Below are positions 7,189 to 13,580 of a DNA stretch of 13,580 bases, piece by piece. The DNA is from Chloroflexota bacterium (GTDB lineage: Bacteria; Chloroflexota; Dehalococcoidia; UBA1151; TMED-70), in the NCBI GenBank assembly GCA_002711965.1, contig PASM01000009.1, positions 20,415 to 33,994 of the forward strand, written 5' to 3'. The notes beneath the pieces were generated by a model. The model was not told the DNA's origin. It ran no database searches and saw only the letters and a program-made list of their open reading frames with translations. The position numbers were made by a program, and so were the translations under genes. The stretch's first letter is position 1. Each line of letters starts with the position of its first letter.

Positions 7189-8478
7189 ATGAACAAAAAA
7201 TCGGATACAAAAGAATATATTTTACGACAAGCAAGTGAGCATAATGTTAAATTTATTAGATTATGGTTTTGTGATATTTTGGGAAGATTAAAAGGATTTG
7301 CAATTAATGTAGAAGATCTTGAAGATTGTATAGAAAAAGGAGTTATTTTTGATGGTGGAGCTATCGAAGGTTTAGCTAGACAAGGCGAATCAGATACAAT
7401 AGCTACACCAGACTTAAATACATGGCAAATTCTACCATGGAGATCTGATGAAAATACTGTCGCAAGACTTTTTTGTAATTTGAACTCCTTGAATAATCAA
7501 GAAAAAGTAATTGATAGCAGAGAAGTTTTACAAACAAAACTAATGCAAGCAAATAAGGATGATTATAAATTTTATGTTTCTCCTGAAGTAGAATTTTATT
7601 TTCTGGATAATGAAAAAAATATAGTAGACGAAGATGATGCTGGATATTTTGACCAAAGGTCTGTTGTAAATAGAGGATCTAATTTTAGAAGAGAGTGCGT
7701 TTTAAGCCTTGAGGAAATGGGAATACCTGTAAGATCTTCTCATCATGAAGTATCTCAGAATCAACATGAGATAGGACTAAGGCACACAGATGCTCTTACA
7801 ATGGCAGATTCTATAATTACTACAAGATTAGTTGTAAAACAAACAGCCTTAAATCATGAAGGATTTGCAACTTTTATGCCAAGGCCTTTTGGGAATCTAA
7901 ATGGTAACGGATTGCATTTGTATTTGTCTTTGTATCAAGGTGATGAAAACATTTTTTCTTCTCAAAATACTAGAAATAATTTATCAAAATCTGGAGAAAG
8001 TTTTATGGCAGGAATTCTAGAATATTCTGCAGAAATGAGTATTCTTACGAACCAATGGATAAATTCCTATAAACGATTATTGCCAAACTTAGAGGCCCCA
8101 GTTGCGGGTAAAGATCTATCAAATAGCATGTCAGATATTGTGAGAATCCCTCATATTTATAAAGAAGATAAGAATAATGCAAGAATTGAATTTAGGCTAC
8201 CTGATTCAGCTTGTAATCCGTACTTAACATTTTCAGCTATACTTCATGCAGGATTAATGGGCATAAAAAATGATATGAAAATAGAAAAAAGATGGAAATC
8301 AAATATTCCTTCTAGCCTTTACGAGGCAATCAAAGTTTCTGAAAATAGCAATTTTTTAAAGGACGCAATAGGCAATCAAGCTTATAATAGTATATTAGAG
8401 AATAAAGAAAAAGAGTGGATTGAACATCATTCTGTTGTTACAGATTATGAGAGAAAATATTATATGAAATTTTTGTAA
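7189..8478 (+). CDS. glnA: Glutamine synthetase, type I (GSI-alpha-like), altered active-site loop
   Basis: A 429-residue member of the glutamine synthetase family, which makes glutamine from glutamate, ammonium and ATP. The N-terminal beta-grasp domain has FDGGAIEG (54-61; D55 aligns with Salmonella D50). Metal and substrate residues are present: E133/E135 (PEVEF), E187 (HHEV), E194 (QHEI), H243 (NGNGLH), R296 (NSYKRL), E302 (EAP), R319 (RIP), E334/R336 (RIEFR). Two are changed: the loop normally reading about WARRNRSA is DLSNSMSD, placing Met314 where the ATP-site Arg339 belongs, and the second His of the GMHxH motif is Tyr245. The stretch after residue 357 is about 18 residues shorter than usual and lacks the NLYDLP adenylylation-tyrosine motif. 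An AGGA site lies 8 bases before the ATG. It may be the true GlnA of a divergent lineage or a GS-like ligase with another substrate. Confidence 0.85.
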   Translation: MNKKSDTKEYILRQASEHNVKFIRLWFCDILGRLKGFAINVEDLEDCIEKGVIFDGGAIEGLARQGESDTIATPDLNTWQILPWRSDENTVARLFCNLNSLNNQEKVIDSREVLQTKLMQANKDDYKFYVSPEVEFYFLDNEKNIVDEDDAGYFDQRSVVNRGSNFRRECVLSLEEMGIPVRSSHHEVSQNQHEIGLRHTDALTMADSIITTRLVVKQTALNHEGFATFMPRPFGNLNGNGLHLYLSLYQGDENIFSSQNTRNNLSKSGESFMAGILEYSAEMSILTNQWINSYKRLLPNLEAPVAGKDLSNSMSDIVRIPHIYKEDKNNARIEFRLPDSACNPYLTFSAILHAGLMGIKNDMKIEKRWKSNIPSSLYEAIKVSENSNFLKDAIGNQAYNSILENKEKEWIEHHSVVTDYERKYYMKFL

Positions 8479-8530
8479 TCATCTTAATTTTGTAACTTAG
8501 AAAAATAATAAAAATTAACATTTTTGTAAC
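8469..8530 (+). repeat. Repeated TTTTGTAA words before gltB, possible regulator boxes
   Basis: TTTTGTAA occurs three times, with GTAA starting at 8475 (in the end of glnA), 8492 and 8526, spaced 17 and 34 bases. The last two extend to TTTTGTAAC. In addition TTAAC (8515-8519) and GTAAC (8526-8530) are 11 bases apart, which resembles the half-site spacing of the actinobacterial GlnR box (gTnAC-n6-GaAAC). In DNA this AT-rich the words could be chance; a regulator-binding role is inference. Confidence 0.4.
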
Positions 8531-8544
8531 GGATTTAAGATAAT
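8515..8544 (+). promoter_or_regulatory. Predicted promoter for gltBD
   Basis: TTAACA (8515-8520) and GATAAT (8539-8544) each differ from the sigma70 consensus at one base and are 18 bp apart. Transcription would begin near 8551, about 23 bases before the gltB ATG. The GTAAC repeat at 8526-8530 lies inside the spacer, so a protein bound there could affect polymerase directly. Confidence 0.5.
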
Positions 8545-8569
8545 CTATTTGCTTGGATTATTTTTTTTT
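8537..8569 (+). terminator. Terminator-like hairpin plus T9 just before gltB
   Basis: AAGATAATC (8537-8545) can pair with GATTATTTT (8556-8564), including one G-U pair, around a 10-base loop, and the 3' arm merges into nine Ts at 8561-8569. The stem has few G-C pairs, so any termination would be weak. It could attenuate transcripts arriving from glnA, while the promoter at 8515-8544 restarts transcription without the 5' arm. It may also be only an AT-rich chance fold. Confidence 0.35.
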
Positions 8570-8573
8570 AATT

Positions 8574-11500
8574 ATGAGCCATAGAATAAAAAAATTAGAA
8601 AACTTAAATAAACTTTCTGAAAAGGGTTTATGCACCTATCACATGGATAAAGATGCATGTGGAGTAGGAGTTGTGGCCAATATCAAAGGGAAAAAATCTA
8701 ATAGCATAGTAAAAAATGCACTAGATGTACTTGTAAATCTGGAACATAGAGGAGCTTGTGGGTGTGACCCTGAAACCGGAGATGGAGCAGGAATAACTAT
8801 TCAAATTCCTGACAAATTTATTAGAAAAGAATTTAAGAATTTAGATCTTAAATTGCCAGAACAAGGCAAATATGCAACAGGTATAGTATTTTTACCTTCT
8901 GAAGATGATCTAAAAGAAAAAATATTGGCAATAATGACCAAGCTAATAAACTCTCCGCAAACAAAATTGCTAAAAATTAGAGAGGTTCCAACTAATCCTA
9001 ATGCAATAGGAGAATGGTCAAGAGATGCAATGCCGACAATAAAACAAGTTTTCATAGAAAATAACAGTGATATGAATGATGAAGATTTTTCTAGAACTCT
9101 ATTTATATTGAGAAAAAAAATAGAAAGAGAAGTTGAAAAACTAAAGACCCAGAAAAATAAAATAATATTAGAAAACGAATTTTATGTATGCTCTCTTTCT
9201 AACAAAATAATAATTTATAAAGGTTTATTAAAAACCGAACAAGTAGCAAATTTTTATCTAGATCTAAAATCTACTGATTTAGAAAGCTGCTTTGGTTTAG
9301 TTCACTCAAGATTCTCAACAAATACACTTGGTTCATGGAAACTAGCTCATCCATACAGAATGTTGGCTCATAATGGAGAAATAAACACGGTAAGAGGAAA
9401 TAGAAACTGGATTAAAGCCAAAGAACAAAATTTATTAAGTGATAAATTTCCTGATAATAACGATATTCTTCCTATATGCGAAGAAGATGCTTCTGATACG
9501 GCCTCATTAGATAATGTTTTTGAGCTTCTGTTTCATGGAGGGAGACCTATAGAACATGTAGCTTCTATGATGATTCCAGCTGCTTGGGATCATAATGATC
9601 AAATGGATCAGAAAACAAAAGACTTTTATCAGTATCATGCTGGACTAATGGAAGCATGGGACGGGCCAGCAATGGTTGCATTCACGGATGGAAATAAACT
9701 GGGAGCATGCTTAGATAGAAATGGCTTTAGGCCATTTAGATATACGGTTACAAAAGATGATATCTTAGTTATGTCATCTGAAACTGGCGTTCTAGATATA
9801 GATTCAAAAAAAATCAAACTTAAATCAAGAATGACCCCGGGAAAAGGTTTTTTGGTAGATTTTGATGAAGGAAGAATAGTCGACTCCGATGAAATAATGA
9901 ATCGTTTAATCAATCAAAAACCCTACTCAGAATGGCTAAATAAAAACTCTATAAACTTAGATAACATTGATGACAAAAAGGATTTGTTTCATTATCAAGG
10001 AGTTGATCTATTAGAGCAACAAATGGCTTATGGTTTTTCTAATGAGGATATAGAAATTTTAATTAAGCCTATGAGCTCATCTGGGAATCAACCTAATGGA
10101 TCAATGGGAAATGATGCACCATTAGCAGTTTTGTCAGATAAACCTCAAAATTTATTTTCTTATTTCAAACAATTATTTGCTCAGGTATCAAATCCACCAT
10201 TAGATCCAATTAGAGAAAAAATGGTAACTCAAGTTAGCATTTTGGCAGGCAAAAGAGAAAACTTATTATCAGAAACTCCAGAACACGCTGAGCTAATCAA
10301 AATTGAAAGACCAATTTTATTGAATCATGAAATAAATAAAATCTTAGAAATAAACCAAAAAGGCATTAAAGCTAAAAGAATATCTACTCTATTTAATGTT
10401 ACCCAAGGAAAAAAAGGGTTTAGAGATTCTCTTGAAAAAATAAAAAAAGAAGCAGAAAAGTTAATTAAAGAAAATGTTTCAATAATAGTTCTTTCTGATA
10501 GAGGAGTAGATGAAAAAAATGGAGCATTACCTTCATTGCTAGTTGCCGGGACTTTGCATCACCATTTGATAAGAAATAATTTACGAGATAAAGTAGATTT
10601 GATTTTTGAAACTGGAGAAGCAAGAGAAGTTCATCACTTTGCTTTACTATTTGGTTATGGAATTTCTGCTGTAAATCCATTTATTGCATTAGATACAGTT
10701 AGAAATTTATCCAAGAACACTGATTCAGCAAAAAATCAAGATAATTTTTGTAAAGCTGCTATGTTAGGTGTTTTGAAAACAATGTCCAAAATGGGTATTT
10801 CAACTATGCAAAGTTACATGGGAGCTCAACAATTTGAAGCAGTTGGAATAGGAGAAGACTTAATTGAACAGTCATTTACATGGACTCCTTCCAGGATTGG
10901 TGGAATTGGAATAGATGAAATTAGTGATGATTATTTGATGTTTCATAATAATGCTTTTTCAAACTCAGAAATTCCCTCAAACTTAAAGTTAGACTTAGGA
11001 GGGTTATATTTATGGAGAGGCACAGGAGAAAGACACATGTGGTCCCCTGAAACCATATCTCTTCTTCAAAAAGCTTCTACACAAGATGATATAGATGCAT
11101 ATGACCAATTTGAGGATGCAGCAAATAAAGATTATTATGGAGACATAACTATAAGAAATTTAATAGATATAGATTATGAGAATTCAGATTCAATAGATAT
11201 AAATGAAGTAGAATCTGAATTAGATATATTGAAAAGATTTGCTACAGGTGCAATTTCTTTAGGTTCCATTTCTAGAGAAGCACACGAAACTCTTGCAATA
11301 GCAATGAATCGTATAGGCGCAAGGTCTAATACAGGAGAAGGTGGTGAAGATGAATCAAGGTTTACTCCTGACTCAAATGGAGATTCGAGAAACTCTGCAG
11401 TAAAACAGGTTGCATCAGGGAGATTTGGTGTTACTACAAATTATCTCGTAAATTCTAAAGATATTCAAATAAAGATGGCTCAGGGAGCAAAGCCTGGAGA

Positions 11501-13133
11501 AGGTGGTGAAATTCCTGGTCATAAAATTTCTGAATATATAGCATCTATAAGAAAAACAACTCCTGGAGTAGAGCTAATCTCTCCTCCTCCTCATCATGAT
11601 ATATATTCTATAGAAGATATGGCTCAGCTAATTCACGATTTAAAAAACGTTAATGAAAATGCGAGAATTCATGTCAAGCTAGTTTCGGAAGTAGGAGTTG
11701 GAATTATTGCAGCTGGTGTTTCTAAAGGGAAAGCTGATGTAGTCCTAATTTCTGGATTTTCTGGAGGAACTGGAGCATCGCCTTTATCATCAATTAGACA
11801 TGCAGGGTTGCCATGGGAGCTTGGTGTTGCTGAAACTCAACAAGTTCTTGTTGAACAAGGCTTAAGGGATAGAATTATAGTACAAACAGATGGGCAATTA
11901 AAAACAGGAAAAGATGTAGCTATAGCAACCATGCTGGGAGCAGAAGAGTGGGGAGTTGCTACAGCATCTCTTATAACAATGGGATGCATAATGTTAAGAA
12001 AATGCCATCTAAATACTTGCTCTGTAGGAGTCGCAACGCAAGACCCAGAATTAAGAAAATTATTTAAGGGAACTCCAGAAGCCGTAGTGAACTACTTTAA
12101 ATTTCTTGCTCAAAGTTTAAGGAAAGAGATGGCTAAATTAGGTTTCAAAACTATAAACGAAATGGTTGGTAGAGTAGATAAACTAATTCAAAGAAAAGAT
12201 ATTGATCATTGGAAAGCAAAAAAAATAGATTTATCAAGAATACTATATAAACCTAAAGGAATAGAGGGTCAAAAATCATTTTGCAATACCTCTCAAGACC
12301 ATCAACTAGATATTGCCTTAGATAAAAAAATCATGCAAGAAATCAATTTAGATAAAATCTCACATCAGAAAAAAGAATTAGATTTTAAAATCAAAAATAT
12401 AAACAGAACAGTAGGAGCAATAATTTCAGGTAAACTAACAAAGAAATTTGGTGAAAAAGGAATTCCTGCTGATAACTTAAAAATTAATTTTCATGGGTCA
12501 GCAGGACAAAGCTATGGTGCCTTCTTGTCTAAAGGTATTTTCTTCAACTTAATAGGAGATGCAAACGATTATTTTGCCAAAGGTCTATCAGGAGGAAAAA
12601 TTGTTGTAAGTCCAGACAATATAAATCCTGATTTTATACCAGAAGAAAATATAATTATTGGAAATGTTGCGCTATATGGTGCGACTGGAGGAGAAGTTTA
12701 TATAAATGGTATGGCCGGAGAAAGGTTCTGCGTTAGGAACTCAGCTGCTGATGCCGTTGTAGAAGGAATAGGAAATCACGGATGCGAGTATATGACAGGT
12801 GGAAATGTTGTAATTCTTGGAGAAGTGGGTAGTAATTTTGCTGCGGGGATGAGTGGAGGAATAGCATATATTTATGACGCGAAATCGACTTTTGAAAAAA
12901 ACTTTAATTCTGAATTATCCAACTTAGAAAAAGTTTTAGTAAAATCAAAGGATGAGGAAAAATTATTATCTCTAATTAAAAATCACTATAAATATACTAA
13001 TTCTGATCAAGCTAATAGGATAATTGAAAATTGGAGCGCTGAAATAAAGAAATTTAAGAAAGTGATTCCTAGGGATTATGCGAAAATATTAGAGAAAAAA
13101 GAAAATAAAAAAAGCGAAAAAATAAATGGGTAA
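8574..13133 (+). CDS. gltB: Glutamate synthase large (alpha) subunit, NADPH-dependent type
   Basis: A 1519-residue GOGAT large subunit, the normal length. It releases ammonia from glutamine and channels it to 2-oxoglutarate to form glutamate. Cys29 (DACGVG) is the glutaminase nucleophile, exposed after removal of a 28-residue propeptide; HSRFSTNT (244-251) and AHNGEINT (265-272) complete the class II amidotransferase domain. A central domain (PLDPIREKMV near 542-551) precedes the FMN domain with ARSNTGEGGED (916-926) and QGAKPGEGG (970-978). Cys1138, Cys1144 and Cys1149 are the [3Fe-4S] ligands. The C-terminal GXGXG beta-helix starts near 1300 (HGSAGQSYGAF). I choose the ATG at 8574 over an in-frame TTG at 8553, which would add seven residues (MDYFFLI). 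No Shine-Dalgarno is visible. The stop overlaps gltD by 8 bases. Confidence 0.98.
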   Translation: MSHRIKKLENLNKLSEKGLCTYHMDKDACGVGVVANIKGKKSNSIVKNALDVLVNLEHRGACGCDPETGDGAGITIQIPDKFIRKEFKNLDLKLPEQGKYATGIVFLPSEDDLKEKILAIMTKLINSPQTKLLKIREVPTNPNAIGEWSRDAMPTIKQVFIENNSDMNDEDFSRTLFILRKKIEREVEKLKTQKNKIILENEFYVCSLSNKIIIYKGLLKTEQVANFYLDLKSTDLESCFGLVHSRFSTNTLGSWKLAHPYRMLAHNGEINTVRGNRNWIKAKEQNLLSDKFPDNNDILPICEEDASDTASLDNVFELLFHGGRPIEHVASMMIPAAWDHNDQMDQKTKDFYQYHAGLMEAWDGPAMVAFTDGNKLGACLDRNGFRPFRYTVTKDDILVMSSETGVLDIDSKKIKLKSRMTPGKGFLVDFDEGRIVDSDEIMNRLINQKPYSEWLNKNSINLDNIDDKKDLFHYQGVDLLEQQMAYGFSNEDIEILIKPMSSSGNQPNGSMGNDAPLAVLSDKPQNLFSYFKQLFAQVSNPPLDPIREKMVTQVSILAGKRENLLSETPEHAELIKIERPILLNHEINKILEINQKGIKAKRISTLFNVTQGKKGFRDSLEKIKKEAEKLIKENVSIIVLSDRGVDEKNGALPSLLVAGTLHHHLIRNNLRDKVDLIFETGEAREVHHFALLFGYGISAVNPFIALDTVRNLSKNTDSAKNQDNFCKAAMLGVLKTMSKMGISTMQSYMGAQQFEAVGIGEDLIEQSFTWTPSRIGGIGIDEISDDYLMFHNNAFSNSEIPSNLKLDLGGLYLWRGTGERHMWSPETISLLQKASTQDDIDAYDQFEDAANKDYYGDITIRNLIDIDYENSDSIDINEVESELDILKRFATGAISLGSISREAHETLAIAMNRIGARSNTGEGGEDESRFTPDSNGDSRNSAVKQVASGRFGVTTNYLVNSKDIQIKMAQGAKPGEGGEIPGHKISEYIASIRKTTPGVELISPPPHHDIYSIEDMAQLIHDLKNVNENARIHVKLVSEVGVGIIAAGVSKGKADVVLISGFSGGTGASPLSSIRHAGLPWELGVAETQQVLVEQGLRDRIIVQTDGQLKTGKDVAIATMLGAEEWGVATASLITMGCIMLRKCHLNTCSVGVATQDPELRKLFKGTPEAVVNYFKFLAQSLRKEMAKLGFKTINEMVGRVDKLIQRKDIDHWKAKKIDLSRILYKPKGIEGQKSFCNTSQDHQLDIALDKKIMQEINLDKISHQKKELDFKIKNINRTVGAIISGKLTKKFGEKGIPADNLKINFHGSAGQSYGAFLSKGIFFNLIGDANDYFAKGLSGGKIVVSPDNINPDFIPEENIIIGNVALYGATGGEVYINGMAGERFCVRNSAADAVVEGIGNHGCEYMTGGNVVILGEVGSNFAAGMSGGIAYIYDAKSTFEKNFNSELSNLEKVLVKSKDEEKLLSLIKNHYKYTNSDQANRIIENWSAEIKKFKKVIPRDYAKILEKKENKKSEKING

Positions 13134-13580
13134 AGTTTCAGGCTTTAAAGAAGTAAATAGAAATACAGAAAAACGTCTTTCTGTCACTAAAAGGGTTAAA
13201 AACTGGAAAGAAATTTATGTTCCTTGGTCAAAAGAGGAAGCTTCTGTTCAGGCCTCTAGGTGTATGGATTGCGGGGTTCCTTTTTGTAACAATGGATGTC
13301 CTCTTGGAAATCTTATACCAGAATGGAACGATCTTGTGTATAAGCAGGATTGGGAAACTGCATATAAAAGATTGTCTGCAACAAATAACTTTCCCGAATT
13401 TACAGGAAGAATTTGTCCAGCACCTTGTGAAGCGTCTTGTACTCTTTCAATTAACAATGATCCTGTAAGCATTGAGATGATTGAAAAAAACATTATTGAA
13501 AAAGCTTTTGAATCTGGATTTGTAAAACCAGAACCACCTACACATAGAACAGGGAAAAAAATAGCTGTTATCGGCTCAGG
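13126..13580 (+). CDS. gltD: Glutamate synthase small (beta) subunit, N-terminal part (runs off the window)
   Basis: The frame starting at 13126 reads MGKVSGFKEVNRNTEKRLSV and stays open for 151 codons to the window end. It has the GltD iron-sulfur cysteines: C46-x2-C49-x4-C54-x3-C58 and C97-x3-C101-x3-C105 (CPAPCEASC). The last residues, GKKIAVIGSG, begin the first FAD-binding Rossmann motif. GltD takes electrons from NAD(P)H through FAD and two [4Fe-4S] clusters to the large subunit. Its ATG lies in the last 8 bases of gltB (ATGGGTAA), with no separate ribosome site, so the two subunits are probably made by coupled translation. Only about a third of the protein is present. Confidence 0.97.
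   Translation, partial: MGKVSGFKEVNRNTEKRLSVTKRVKNWKEIYVPWSKEEASVQASRCMDCGVPFCNNGCPLGNLIPEWNDLVYKQDWETAYKRLSATNNFPEFTGRICPAPCEASCTLSINNDPVSIEMIEKNIIEKAFESGFVKPEPPTHRTGKKIAVIGS

Noticed and set aside
8104..8136. Pair of compensating frameshifts as the cause of the odd glutamine synthetase loop
   Set aside because: Reading the other two frames across the loop gives stop codons and no NRSA-like motif, so the difference looks like true divergence.
8553..8573. TTG start that would extend GltB by MDYFFLI
   Set aside because: The ATG at 8574 gives a normal propeptide length before Cys29, and the TTG lies in the loop of the hairpin and next to the predicted transcription start.
13217..13493. Two short frames, one on each strand, near the right edge
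   Set aside because: Both overlap the gltD frame, which has the full set of family cysteines and stays open to the window end.

Overview
The window is a compact, strongly AT-rich bacterial segment (G+C roughly one third, by eye) containing two operons that diverge from a 215-bp intergenic region at 6193-6407. Nearly every base outside that region is coding, and genes abut or overlap by 1-8 bases, which suggests a streamlined genome. S12 carries the insertion after its 'PAL' motif that is typical of Firmicutes and Chloroflexota and absent from Proteobacteria and Actinobacteria. The regulator of the right-hand operon has a GlnR-type DNA-binding domain, and the glutamine synthetase is of the short GSI-alpha kind. 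Taken together I favour a low-GC, probably marine, Chloroflexota-like (SAR202/Dehalococcoidia-type) bacterium. This is inference and needs a phylogeny.

Left operon (minus strand, 6192 down to 1): rpsL, rpsG, fusA, rpsJ, rplC, rplD, rplW, rplB, rpsS and the first 25 codons of rplV. This is the str operon fused directly to the S10 operon, with no tuf gene between fusA and rpsJ. A good sigma70-type promoter (TTGACG, 18 bp, TATACT) lies upstream of rpsL. Oddities are an Arg in S12 where E. coli has Lys87, a TTG start on rplD, and a Lys/Ala/Pro pentapeptide-repeat tail on L4.

Right operon (plus strand, 6408 to 13580): a GlnR-like orphan response regulator whose receiver domain lacks the phosphorylation residues, a glutamine synthetase-like gene, gltB (large subunit of glutamate synthase) and the first third of gltD (small subunit). 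Together they form a GS-GOGAT ammonium-assimilation module with its probable regulator encoded first. The glutamine synthetase differs from its family at a usually invariant active-site loop and lacks the segment that carries the adenylylation tyrosine in other GSI enzymes. The 95-bp gap before gltB holds repeated TTTTGTAA words, a candidate promoter and a hairpin followed by nine T residues, so gltBD may be controlled separately from the two genes upstream.

Most of the window is housekeeping. I see no mobile element, CRISPR array, tRNA or rRNA. The points most worth following are the altered glutamine synthetase active site, the pseudo-receiver regulator, the L4 tail and the S12 substitution.
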